The translations under genes were made by a program, and so were the position numbers. A stretch of DNA of 64,000 nt, taken from assembly GCA_963995505.1 (NCBI GenBank), contig OZ023198.1:9601141-9665140 (forward strand), in the 5' to 3' direction. This DNA is from Hypericum androsaemum (lineage: Eukaryota > Streptophyta > Magnoliopsida > Malpighiales > Hypericaceae). The notes beneath the pieces are model-generated. The model did no database searches. It was not told the origin of the DNA and saw nothing but the letters and a program-made list of their open reading frames with translations. The stretch's first letter is position 1; every line of letters begins with the position of its first letter. Of this stretch, positions 32,937 through 44,730 are shown in pieces.

Positions 32937-35619
32937 TGATGTGTGTCTAAAATACGCATTAAATGCATAGGATTTCGAGTCATTATTGCATGTTTGTCTT
33001 TAGTTTAGTATTGTTTTAGTAAACATTTGAGTTTTGGGTGACTAATAAGTTCTTTGTGCTAAATTGTAGGAAAAGAGGCAAATTTGGAAAGAATTATACT
33101 TGGAGAAGAAGTCTGGCAGGGACAGCTGAATTGGAAGGGTATTTCGGTCAACTTTGGAGCCAAATAAGAGGATGCATATTTGATAGACAATTGAAGATAT
33201 TTCTTTCCTCTTTCCGTGCATATAAAGAACGCCTAAATCGGATATCGGAAGAGGAAGTTATGACCAAAATACTGAAGGCTGGTCTGGCAGAATATTATCA
33301 GTGAATATTCGGGACAATATTATAAATTCGGTTTCTGCATCGCGGAAGACTCTCGAAATGGCTTCTCTAGGTTTTTACACTTAGGAGGGCTTATATATAA
33401 CCCTCTAGACTTATTTTAGACAGAATTACTCATTCCAGAGAACAAACCCTATTTTTATTTTGTCTTTGCCAAGACCATGAGGAACTAAACCTCTAGGTTG
33501 ATTCGAGGGAGGAGACCAAGGTTTTGGTTGTGAGGATCTTGGCTATTCAATTTAATTCAGTAGTATTTACTTATTCCTTGTGCTTATTATTGTTCTTGAA
33601 TAGTTTTGCGATTGTGAATTTTTTCTAGAACTGATTTGCCATTGATTCTTGATTAGCGATTGCAGTTAGGAATTGAACTAGGAGTAAGGTTAATTCAGCG
33701 AGGAACGCTCGTTACCAAACTAATTAACTAGGAATAAGTAAGGCTAGTTTGTAGATACCAAGATTTTGAGTATAATCGCTAGGAGTAGGAACATCTATTC
33801 TTAATGCTATTATCTTATAGAATAGTAATCGGTCGATATTCTGTCTATTAGGTGATAAACAACTAGTTAGGCGGTCGTTTGGCTAGTTGATTGTTGGATG
33901 TTTGTGGTCTCTTTGCGGTTGCGGGAGATTTACACATACTTGCTACATGTTTAGATTATCTTTTGTGATCCAGTGATCAACCAACGTGTCGTGGTACTCC
34001 GATCTCGAATCTGCCGCTTTTCTCTTATTGATTTCACTACTTCTACTTTCTTTTGTGTTCGTTGATTTCGTACAACTTTGAATCCCACAAAACTCCCCTT
34101 TTTACTTTTGTGTTATTAGTTAGATTAATTGAGTATTCGACCCTCCTTGGATCCGACTCGGTATTTCCACTTTCTTGCTACTAATTAGTGAGCCGTGAAT
34201 ATCGGTTTATTTTGAGGGGCCTCGACTCGCTCGTCAAAATTTGCCTAAAGAACGAGTTAACATACAGAGTCAGATCAATCAAATAAATCGAAACCTCCCC
34301 GGCAACGACGCCAAATTTTGACGAGCGTGTCGAGGCCCCTCAAAATAAACCGATATTCACGGCTCACTAATTAGTAGCAAGAAAGTGGAAATACCGAGTC
34401 GGATCCAAGGAGGGTCGAATACTCAATTAATCTAAATAATAACACAAAAGTAAAAAGGGGAGTTTTGTGGGATTCAAAGTTGTACGAAATCAACGAACAC
34501 AAAAGAAAGTAGAAGTAGTGAAATCAATAAGAGAAAAGTGGCAGATTCGAGATCGGAGTACCACGACAGGTTGGTTGATCAGTGGATCACAAAAGATAAT
34601 CTAACACATGTAGCAAGTAGGTGTAAATCTCCCGCAACTGCAAAGAGACCACAAACATCCAACAATCAACTAGCCAAACGACCGCCTAACTAGTTGTTTA
34701 TCACTTAATAGACAGAATATCGACCGTTTACTATTCTATAAGATAATAGCATTAAGAATAGATGTTCCTACTCCTAGCGATTATACTCAAAATCTTGGTA
34801 TCTACAAACTAGCCTTACTTATTCCTAGTTAATTAGTTTGGTAACGACCGTTCCTCGCTGAATTAACCTTGCTCCTAGTTCAATTCCTAACTGCAATCGC
34901 TAATCAAGAATCAATGGCAAATCAGTTCTAGAATAAATTCACAACCGCAAAACTATTCAAGAACAATAATAAGCACAAGGAATAAGTAAATACTACTGAA
35001 TTAAATTGAATAGCCAAGATCCTCACAACCAAAATCTGGGTCTCCTCCTTCGAATCAACCTAGAGGTTTAGTTCCTCATGGTCTTGGCAAAGACAAAATA
35101 AAAATAGGATTTGTTCTCTGGAATGAATAATTCCGTCTAAAATAAGTCTAGAGGGTTATATATAAGCCCTCCTAAGTGTAAAAACCTAGAGAAGCCGTTT
35201 CGAGAGTGTTCCGCGATGCAGAAACCGAATTTCTAATATTGTCCCGAATATTCGCTGATAATATTCTGCCAGACCAGCCTTCAGTATTTTGGTCATAACT
35301 TCCTCTTCCGATATCCGATTTAGGCATTCTTTATATGCACGGAAAGAGAAAAGAAATATCTTCAATTGTCTATCAAATACGCATTCTCTGATTCGGCTCC
35401 AAAGTTGACCGAAATACCCTTCCAAATTAGCTGTCCCTGCCAGACTTCTTCTCCAAGTATAATTCTTTCCAAATTTGCCTCTTTTTCTACAATTTAGCAC
35501 AAAGAACTTATTAGTCACCCAAAACTCAAATTTTTACTAAAACGATACTAAATTAAAAACAAATATGCAATAATGACTCGAAATCCTATGCGTTTAATGC
35601 GTGTTTTAGATACACATCA
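32937..35619. mobile_element. Palindromic pair of inverted LTRs with a central primer-binding site
   Basis: Plus-strand LTR 32937-34236 and minus-strand LTR 34319-35619, about 1.3 kb each, face each other. Both outer ends are LTR 5' ends (TGATGTG on the left, CACATCA on the right). The whole 2683-bp unit is flanked by the perfect 5-bp duplication CAATT (32932-32936 and 35620-35624). The 82-bp centre contains TGGCGTCGTTGCCGGGGAGG on the minus strand (34313-34294), a primer-binding site for tRNA-Asp as used by Athila-type gypsy elements, and about 50 bases of leader. No gag or pol is present. The arms differ at about 4 percent of positions in a 225-base stretch. Confidence 0.9.
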
Positions 35620-35935
35620 CAATTAGACCCTTACCCTGAGGGTCTACCTTCATCCAGACCCGTTGACTTTGATCGGGTTTAGACCCTGATCCTGTCCGGA
35701 TTCTGATATTTTAAAAGGATAAGGACATGGGTATGGATCTATAGGATCCTGCCCTGATCCTATCAGAATTTTTTAAATTAATATTAAAATAATATATATG
35801 TATATTAATTATTAGACATAATACCAAATTTTCAATTTTTTTGGTAGGTAAATATTCTTTATTAAAACGAAAGTTCAAAACAGAGGAAGCAAAAAAAAAA
35901 GACAAGATACAGGGCCCGATATTTATATCAGTTAC

Positions 35936-36782
35936 TGTTGGATTTGAATGACAATCAAAGCAAAGGAAGCCCAATGTGGGAAGGCCCAAAGAGAGAAAGC
36001 CCAAAGTAGAATAGTCCAAAAGTGGGGGTACACTTCTTGTCCCACATCGAAAGTGGAAGGAAGAAAATCTCACTTTATAAGGAGTTATTCCTTGTTAGAT
36101 AGGAACTAAGTATTCCACCTGGAGTGCTGTCCAAGGCCAATTGTGAGGATGGTGCGAAGCATGCGCATTGGACGCAGATCGCAATGGGTATTTTGTGGCG
36201 CACTTGGTACTTCGCACGTACGCATTGTCGCAAGGAGCTGGAGGAGCTTTGAAGTTTTGCCGAAACCCGAAGACCACTCGTACACATTCGGGGACCTGCG
36301 CAGGGACACGAGGAGGTGCGAAAGGCTGGGCAATTCTGGAAGACTCCAGATTGCTCGAAGGGGTACCTCACCGAAGAGCCACGAGCAAACTGTCTGGCCG
36401 AAGAGGTGCCTGAAGGGCAGCCTGCCTGCTGGACGAAAGGGTGCGTCTCCTCAGAATTACCTCGTGCCCCCTCCCATCTAGAGCCTATAAATAGGCCTCT
36501 CCCCCTCATTTGTAAATCAATCCATTACTCATTGCATAACATCTCTCTTTAGCAATAGTAGTTTCTCTCTCTCTCTTGAAAGTTTCGAGTATCCAGCGGT
36601 TCACTGAAGCTTCGAGAATTGTTGTGCTACGATCTTGGAAGTAACTAGTTGTTGTATCCTGGGGACGATTGTCGTAGCCCGTGAGCACTGAATACGGGGC
36701 AATCTTGTCTTACAGAAAAAGAGTGAAACTCTTGCCTCGACTTAGATCATAATCAAGTACACCATCATCCGGACAAACAACA
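35936..36782. mobile_element. Solo LTR inside hAT element 1
   Basis: The 847-bp insertion starts TGTTGGATTTG and ends AAACAACA. A perfect 5-bp target duplication GTTAC lies at 35931-35935 and 36783-36787, and hAT element 2 provides the uninterrupted sequence (ATCAGTTACAGTTCTACC). A TATA-type CTATAAATAGGCC at 36485-36497 marks the likely plus-strand promoter. No internal retrotransposon DNA remains. Its GC-rich middle generates several overlapping chance frames. Confidence 0.88.
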
Positions 36783-37413
36783 GTTACAACCCCACCCGAC
36801 CAAAATGTTCCATCAACTTCAAGAGGTGAAGAAGAGGGACCTATAAATCTTTGTAGGCAATCAAGAAAGTGAGCAGTGAATGATCGAGGCATCCGTCCAA
36901 AGGATCCACTCTTGTACATTAAAGAGCACATAATGCAGGAGAACCTTATTATCGCACCTCGCTTCATTGAAGATAATACAATTATGAAGCAGCCACAGGT
37001 CTCAAGCAATAGCAGCGAAAATCACAAACCAAATTCTCAATTTTAACTTACCCAACTTCAACTTTTTTTTGGATTTACTTTTTTGGTTTCTTTGTATTGA
37101 TATGTTTAATGAATGAAAATGTCTCATTGCTATTTAAAAACTATCAAAAGATATTTTAATTTTTTAAAATTAAATATTTAAAAAAAATACGGACCCGCGG
37201 GTCACCCTGATCCTGCCCGATTGTTTAGGACCCAGATCCTGCCCGAATCTTTATTTTTAAAGAAGATAAGGATAAGGATTTGGGTCCACCATTTAAAAAG
37301 AGGATAAGAATATGGGTCATATAAATCCTACCCAGATTCTGCCCATTGTCATCCCTAAAGAGGAAAGAACAGGAGGGGAGGTGTGGGGTCGGCCTTTTTT
37401 AAGATGCCTTTTG

Positions 37414-38160
37414 TAGGGATGGCAATTAGACCCTTACCCTGAGGGTCTACCCTGATCCAGACCCGAAGGGTCCAAGACCCGTTGACTTTGACCGGGTCTA
37501 GACCCTGATCCTGCCCGGATCCTGATATTTTAAAAGGATAAGGGCATGAATATGGATCTATAGGATCCTGCCCTGATCCTATCCGAATTTTTTAATTAAT
37601 ATTAAAATAATATAAATGTATATTAATTATTAGACATAATATCAAATTCTCAATTTTTTGGTAGGTAAATATTTTTTATTAAAACGAAAGTTCAAAATAG
37701 AGCAAGCGCAAAAATAAAGACAAGATACATGGGCCCGATATTTATATCAGTTACAGTTCTACCCCCGATCAAAACGTTCATTCAACCTCAAGAGGTGAAG
37801 AAGAGGAACCTATAAATCCTCATACGCAATCAAGAAAGTGAGAAACGATTTATTGTGAATGATCGAGGCATCCGTCCAAAGGATCCACTCTTTGTATTGA
37901 TATATTTAATGAATGAAAATGTCCCATTGTTATTTAAAAATTATCAAAAGATAATTTAATTTTTAAAAATTATATATTTTTGAAAAAAAATACGGACCCG
38001 CGGGTCGCCCTGATCCTGCCCGGTTTTTTAGGACCCAGATCCTGTCCGAATCCTTATTTTTAAAAAGGATAAGGATAAGGATCTTGGTCCACTATTAAAA
38101 AATAGGGTAAGGATCTAGATCTTATGGATCCTACCCAGATCTTGCCCATTGCCATCCCTA
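37414..38160. mobile_element. hAT-family non-autonomous element 2
   Basis: A 747-bp element with perfect 13-bp ends TAGGGATGGCAAT and ATTGCCATCCCTA. The perfect 8-bp target duplication is GCCTTTTG (37406-37413 and 38161-38168). It matches hAT element 1 over most of its length and carries no transposase frame. It lies 56 bp to the right of element 1 in the same orientation. Confidence 0.93.
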
Positions 38161-38770
38161 GCCTTTTGAAATGCAAGAGAAGGATCCCAATTGCTAAATA
38201 ATCATTATAACTCAATTAGAAATTACAAATCCAATCCTCAAAATGCATTTATTTTTTAACGCCTTTTTGTATAATTCAAGTCTATCCAAATTAGCCAAAT
38301 GCGGGACAAATCGGGTCTATCAAGTGGGTCCAATTCCCCTTCCATGCAAGTCCTTGTGTATATGATATAAATAAATAAGGGGTTTTCTTTAAATTATTCA
38401 CAAATTCATTCTCAGTCCGGTTCTAAAATTACTAAGGACAGACACAGGAGGGAATTAAGATAACAGAGATTATCTAAAACAACTTCTCTATTTCCTCAAA
38501 GGAGAAGTCTTCCCTAGATATTTTTTCTAAATATTATAGTGATCAAAAATGAAAATTCAATTGGGATATATTTTGTTTATATTAATCAGAATTATATACA
38601 TGTTTTACAGTAAATTCGTTGTACAATTATCCATCACGTTTCGCGATCACCTCGCTTGGATCTCATTCTTTTCTGAATTGGTGATTTTTTTCGATTTGTA
38701 TAGGACAGGTATATTTTGTGACGATAGATTTTAGTTGTTGGTCAATGGAATATTTTGGTACTATTATTGG

Positions 38771-39692
38771 TGTAAGAACCGAAAAATAAAATAGAAAATT
38801 TATTATAAACTCGGATATTAGAGAGAAACTTTTCAGCTGAACCCTAACTTGAACCCTAGATTGACTTTAACCCTATAAAAACAATAGGCTGGGTGAAAAT
38901 GGAAAATCGGACACCGAGCAAGAAGAAGGCGGAAACGGAATAGGACGACTGACAAAAACGAGAAAGTAGAGCGAGTTATTGCCTTGAGAAGGGAACTGCT
39001 AACCAGAAGATAAGTTCGAACCTCGTCTTGCTATAAATTTGGGTTGCTCCGTTTCTGATTTTGGTATTGTGCGATTACTTTACAGAATTATACTACACAG
39101 CTAAAAGTATTATATTACACGGATTTGGAGTAACCGATTCTCATATATATTAATTGGTGTTTGCTGTGGTTGTATATGATTGTGGGGGTATTTGATTGTG
39201 GGGTATATGATTGTGCCTGATCTGATTTCATGGTTTCGTCGAAGTAGATGACAAAGCCTCCTCCGATGACTAAGTCTACACCTAATTTTCGTGATTCTCT
39301 CCCACGTGATCACGAAGTCCAGCTGCCAACTACATGCAATTTCTTGCTCCATAATCTACGATTTGGCTCCTTCAAGTCAGTTGGAGAAGATTGCGGTACT
39401 ACCTCCACACTTGCTCAGTTACAACGTGTAATTAATTAGTTAGTAGTGAAACCTAGAATATAGCTAATTAGTTCAGCTCTAGTATTATAAATTGTAATCT
39501 TCTCGAAACAGTTTACGAGAGAATTTCAAGGAGACAATTACTCCTACTCTCCACTTCCACTCTATCAATTATCTTTCATAAAAAATTTTCAGTAGACGAT
39601 GACTACTGCTTGCATTATTTTTATATATACCACGATAGCTACTGCTTGTTATATATATAGATATATAATGATGGTTTCATGGTTTCATGCGT

Positions 39693-39729
<37 letters not shown>

Positions 39730-40658
39730 TACTGTTCCCATATGAAGTGGTAAAAGCTATACTTGTTAGTGTACACAAATTTCTATTTGGATCGTATGTG
39801 TTCAATAATCTAGTCTCTATGAATTCTCGTGTGAAACTATGGTTTCGTTCTGTTTGGGCATTGTGGTTTGTGCTCTATTCTATTCTGTGTTTTGTTCGAT
39901 TTGAGAATTTGTTTCTGTTCTGTCGTTTTTGTCCGTAGGTATTTGGTTTTGTATGTATTATGCTACATTCGTATTCTGTCAGTATTCGAGTATGTATGTA
40001 TTCTGGCTGTAGGTATTCTGTTAGTATAGGCCTTGCTCTGTCAGTGTGTATCATGTTCTGTATTGTGATGGTATGTTTGATCTTTATGTATGCCTGCACA
40101 CAACCTGTAAGTTCTTTTTCGTATTCTGATTGAATGATCTGACTATATTCGTATTATCTTATGGATTATCCCTATGCTACCGTGTCCGAGGGTATTCTGT
40201 ATGGATTCCATACCCTACGCAAGCATAGGAGATATTTGTGCCCTGTGGTGAGAACTTTTTTCTACTTCTGGATCATAAAGCAGAAAGGATGTCTGCTGTG
40301 CCCCACACGATCCCGATAGTTTCGTCTGATATGATGTTGTGTGTTCAATGCGTGTTATGATTTTTGTGTTTCTGGTTGCCATGCTATCATGTGTTAAACT
40401 GAGTTTGATTTATTCTCATCAAAATATGCTACTTGTTTTAGATATGTCAAGGAAAAATGGGGAATGAGAACTAGACTCAAGAGCATGCATCCGTAGGCAT
40501 TTTATTTAGAATTTAAGATATTTTAATATGGTGTTTATGACACTTATTGGGAGACTTTAATGAATATTGAATCCCTCTATTGCGTTTTGATAAATAAATG
40601 AACCTTACAGAGATATTTACTCCGTGGTAGTTGACATGCCTAATTTTTGGGCGTGAAA
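38771..40658 (+). mobile_element. Probable gypsy solo LTR inside module C
   Basis: Copies A and B run straight through this point, so 1.9 kb has been inserted. The insertion starts TGTAAGAACCG, a common start for plant gypsy LTRs, and ends TTTTGGGCGTGAAA, where a final CA would be expected. A 5-bp duplication ATTGG flanks it (38766-38770 and 40659-40663). It includes a (TA)n run at 39692-39729. The interior has no polymerase sequence. Confidence 0.6.
39692..39729. repeat. (TA)n microsatellite
   Basis: An almost pure TA run, interrupted once by AA, inside the solo LTR. Confidence 0.9.
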
Positions 40659-42059
40659 ATTGGCGTCTCTTAATAATAGCGACCATAATTTAGATCTACA
40701 GATTAATCATTTAATTTGAAAAATATCAAAAATTAATAAAATTAAATTGTCATAATTAATCAATTATTTAAACTTCGTAAACTTATATTTATTTTGACAT
40801 GACAAATTTTACGTCCTTTTCTCTGACTCATTGTTCCATTTTCTTTTGACAAATCTTTCCCCCGTTGCTATCTAATTCCTGAGGTCCGAAAAATAACATT
40901 CTCTTTCCCTTTTTGGTCTTTACTCTTTTTTCCCACCCATCACATAAAACTAAATAGAAATCAATGATTGATCAATAACAGTTATAATAAAATATGCAAT
41001 TATTTTTTTTTCCATTCTGACAAAAATTAATTTTTTTCCCAAAATTGCATCATGTTCGAATCTGAATTGCATCATTTAATGTTTGCATCATTTTTTTTAT
41101 CGTATAAATAAAAAAATGTTTTTCCTTTTTAGCTGATTGTTATGATTAACATATGACTCCCAATTTTCTTCTTTAAGTAACAGTTTTAAAAAAATTTCAA
41201 ATAAGAATGACATCCACTTTTTGCATTTTCTGAGTTTTGTTTCGTTTTTAACATAAATGGCTTTTCTTTTTTAAAACTACATGAACGCTCATTGCTGACT
41301 TTATAGATAAATTTTTTGAATGGAAGCAAAGTTCTATCAATAAATATTTAATATTGTTATGTTTTAATAGTTCGTACTCAAGATTATTAGTTAAGTTAAA
41401 ATAATTGTATTGCTCGTTGATCTAAGAGTTTGTTGGTAGATTGGATTTTGATCTTCTTTTTTGGTATAATCTGATTTTTTATTTTACCTTATCTTGTAGT
41501 GCAAATCTGATGTGCATGTGCTCTTATGTTATTTTTATTTTCCTGTACTTTTTAATATAGAATAGAAATTCAACTGTTACACATATAGTCATAGCAAAGG
41601 TCAGCATGAAATATAAACGTTTAGCATATAAAGATCAAATTTTATTTGGGATGGTTCTAAAGATTCAAAACTTGGAAGACAATGAAAGAGAAGAACTCGC
41701 TCTTTATCTTTATTGGTTCAAAGCTTTCTCGAAAATGGTAGCTGGGTTTTCCATTAGTTACACGATAAGATCATGGAAGAGTACTCAAAGAGCATTAAAT
41801 GGTTGTTGAAATTTTGAGGATTGGTAAACGCTATTGTATGCTTCATTTCTACATCTTTTGTTTTACTATGACATCATATCTGCTGTATTTTCGTGGCCAA
41901 CCCGGAGTGTAACCCCTATATTCGTTCTAGCTGAATTTTGATTTTTTATTACTCGAATTAACTCTCGTGAATTAACATTTGTGATTACTTCCAATCTTTA
42001 CTTGAAGTGGCTTAGTTCATCATATTTTTAGTTAATTAATTGTCAATGCACTAATGTGT

Positions 42060-43637
42060 GTGTTGAACTGGATACACTAAGGGAAGATGAATGCTCCTAA
42101 TGATTAGTCAAATTTCCTAAGGGAATAATCTGGCATCAATGGCTCATCTTCGGGTGAGCGAAAAATTTCCCGGAACAAGAAGTACCATGGACACACTCCT
42201 AACTAAATCCAGGAGCTTAAGACGTATGATCATTTTCTCTTCTTGCCTAATAGTATGTTGGAATTTAGTAGTGTATTATGGTTTGAAAATATATAAAACG
42301 TAAAGTAAGAGTTGCTTACTACCACATTTTAAGCAAAGTATAAAATACCATCTTCTTCAATGTGGGGGACTTCAGATTGAACTCTGGACGAGGCCACATC
42401 AAGCTGTGTTCCCTTAAACTCTTATTATCCGCATATACGCTTCAGGCCTCCAAGGGTAAGAGAGTTTCTAAGGTACAAAGTCTAATCATGTGAACAATAG
42501 GAAGCACTACTAAACAATCTTCGAACCTTTGATGGTGCAAAACTCTAATCTATACAAGAATGAGAATGCTATGCTCCAAGGGGGAGAGAGGAGAATGAAA
42601 CTCTATTTGAGTTTGATGTCTTCAAATGAGAGGAGGCGATCCCCTTTTATCATGGTCAATAAATGAACATTTACATCCATTAATGCCCCCTATTAACCAC
42701 GGTCAATAAATGAATGGTTACAAGAGTCATAAATCTCAAATTCATGACGGCTAATAAAACCGTATCACTTCAAAGCCATTTTTTATTCACATCGAGAATT
42801 AATTTTTTGCAAATATCATTTATCGTTACGAAACTTTCTCAACAAGTTTCGCATTGATCTCATAGACACTCAAAACTAAGTGGTGTGACCCACATTACAA
42901 TTAGCTCAAAGTTTCTAAGATATTATATTTAATTAGAATTCTCTTTCTAACTAACCTCTTAGTCTCAAGTCCAACATATACTTTTGTTTGGCCAACCTCT
43001 TCGTTAGGTTAAAAATTCAATTCTCCAAAAATAGTATTGGTAGTTGTACTGATAGTTCAATTTTTGTATGTCTTGTGCTATCCAGACAATTGCCCTTTTA
43101 GGTGTTTAAATTTATCTTGTCTTCAATCTTAAAGGATCTTGTTGGTCTTCTTATGTTATAGTTTTTTCAAAGAGTGTTCGCATCCTCATGAGAAGCAAAG
43201 AGTTGCATTTAGTAGGAAGCTTGGCATGGAAATCAGACAGGTCAAGTTATGATTTCAAAACAATAGGACTTAATTGAAGGTGGTCTTGCTTAATTGATCT
43301 TTTGTTAGTTTCTTTGATTGAAATAATTTTTTTTTTGGTTTCGTTGTCAGGTCCATATGAGAAGCTACGGGCTGAGAATGAGCTTTTGAAACACACATAT
43401 GCTAATGCCCTTATCCACAGCTGTGGTGGTACTACGTTGCGTGCTTCTCTGTCGTTTGAGCACGAACAACTGTGGACTGAAAATGTGCAGCTGAATCATG
43501 AACTGCAAAAAGTCAGCTCTCTCATCATAGGCCAGCCATCTTCCTCCCATCAGAAGCTCAACATTGAATCTTGCTTTAATGACAAGATTGCATCGATGCT
43601 TGTGTGGGGGGATCAAAGACCTGATCCCGTAGCTTAG
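42060..43637 (+). pseudogene. Second mini HD-Zip IV gene copy, disrupted
   Basis: It matches the intact gene at 8453-9188. In the first exon (42089 on, M-N-A-P-N-D then a stop) two early stops destroy the N-terminus and homeodomain start. A solo LTR (42256-43031) sits in intron 1. The second exon (about 43165-43280) still spells much of the homeodomain but with mutations (RQVKL-stop in place of the WFQNRR helix). The third exon (about 43351-43637) is open: KLRAENELLKHTYANALIHS, then the CGG loop and a second zipper, ending in DQRPDPVA and a stop. The frame ends before any START domain, as in the intact copy. It is a pseudogene. Confidence 0.75.
42256..43031 (-). mobile_element. Solo LTR in intron 1 of the HD-Zip pseudogene
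   Basis: The 776-bp insertion has flanks TAGTA at 42251-42255 and 43032-43036. On the minus strand it ends CCAACA and matches the LTR at 26446-28115, without that copy's Harbinger insertion. Its minus-strand start is worn (TTTTTGGAG in place of TGTTGGAC-like). The intact gene at 8.6 kb gives the empty site (CACAGTATTGGTAG). Confidence 0.78.
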
Positions 43638-44221
43638 ATCAGTCTTTTTCAAGTTAATGAACCAATAAAAATTTATTGTGATAATCAAATTGTATAGCAT
43701 ACATGAAATGAAAAAATATATTGAAATTGATTGTCGTTTTGTGGCACAATGACAAAAATTAATATTTTTCTTATTGTCTTGTGAAGATATGTGCATAGGA
43801 TCCATATAAAAGCAGGTTGATTCTTTGCCTATTGTTATTCTCGCACGATCCTAATTTCATCACACGATGATTAAGTCAAAGTTCGTGCAAACTTCGCCTC
43901 GATGAGTCATATTGGAGGGAACTTATTGAGAATCCTACATTACTAATTATAAGAGTGTTGAAAACCAACCAACTCATGCCTTAATGTTTTGGCTTGGATA
44001 TAGAGATTCTAAATTCTTTTCTAAATATTTATAATCATAAAGAAATTCTATGAGAGATTATTTTAAAGATATTATCACAATATTATCTGATTTAATTTTC
44101 ATATTTATCTATCCTAGTCAACTATTTAATTAATAAGTAAGTAATCCATATGTCAATAGGAGATTAGTGGGTCTATATCAAGTCACATTATGACTTGGTA
44201 TAGAAGGTGCACCATAGAATT

Positions 44222-44730
44222 TCTCCAATTATACGGTGTTCTCTCTCCGAGAAACTTGGTTACATATTTTGTATTTTACATCTGGCTAACGATATTCAAT
44301 TTGAATTTATTTACCTTCCATATATACAATTCAAAAAGCAACAACTACCATATATAGAATTTTTATTTTTTAAATATTTTATCTCTTTTTTAAAAGAGTT
44401 CTAAATTAATTTTCTTTTACCGAAAAATTTATCAGATTCAAAATGATTAATATTGTTATAAGATGTGGCTAATTGATACTAGACTTACCTGTGTTGCCTT
44501 TTTAAAGAACTGTTTTCGACCAAAATTCTACTTTGGCGTATCTCTAATCACCAACAAATTCGTAAATCAGTTGCTAAATAATGATTATAAATTATTAGAA
44601 ATTATAAATTCAATCCTGAAAATGCATTTATATTTATCATTTTTTAGTATAATTCAAATCTAATCCAAATAAATCAACTGCGAGCCAAATCGGGTGGATC
44701 CCACTCCCCTTCCATTTAAGTCCTTGTGTT
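44222..44730 (+). repeat. HD-Zip array upstream module, copy D, cut by a LINE
   Basis: Fourth copy of the upstream module, with the same blocks as A (GAGAAACTTGGTTACATATT, AAGATGTGGCTAAT, CAAGTCCTTGTGTT). It stops at about 44730 where LINE sequence begins. Any gene body it drove is lost. Confidence 0.65.

Larger units (their letters stand above)
32923..37357. mobile_element. hAT-family non-autonomous element 1, split by two LTR insertions
   Basis: Ends TAGGGATGGCAAT on the left and ATTGTCATCCCTA on the right. The 8-bp target duplication is AAGAGGAC at 32915-32922 and AAGAGGAA at 37358-37365 (one mismatch). The interior has the wording AGACCCTTACCCTGAGGG and CCGCGGGTCACCCTGATCC, shared with hAT element 2. 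Its own length without the insertions is about 0.9 kb. No transposase is present. The first insertion sits only 14 bases from the left end. Confidence 0.88.
38190..41200 (+). repeat. HD-Zip array upstream module, copy C, split by a solo LTR
   Basis: Starts within the module (TTGCTAAATAATCATTATAA) and continues through the shared blocks to 38770, where an LTR is inserted. It resumes at 40659. The earliest 230 bases of the module, present in A, B and D, are missing; hAT element 2 and about 30 further bases lie there instead. Confidence 0.65.

Noticed and set aside
33038..33304. 88-codon frame (and its 110-codon inverted twin at 35186-35518) as a conserved protein
   Set aside because: Both are in the arms of the LTR palindrome; the apparent conservation only reflects the shared LTR sequence.
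32937..35619. Ordinary full-length LTR retrotransposon
   Set aside because: The two LTRs are in opposite orientation with only 82 bp between them; a real element has direct LTRs and an interior.
36075..36509. Overlapping open frames of 75-144 codons on both strands
   Set aside because: They lie in the GC-rich middle of a solo LTR bounded by GTTAC duplications; none resembles a protein and they shadow one another.
41606..41809. 67-codon frame shared in part with unit 1 as a gene
   Set aside because: The matching stretch in unit 1 is not open, and no family was recognised; conservation is better explained by a leader exon or by recent duplication.
43365..43805. 146-codon minus-strand frame
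   Set aside because: It runs antisense across the third exon of the HD-Zip pseudogene and has no similarity of its own.
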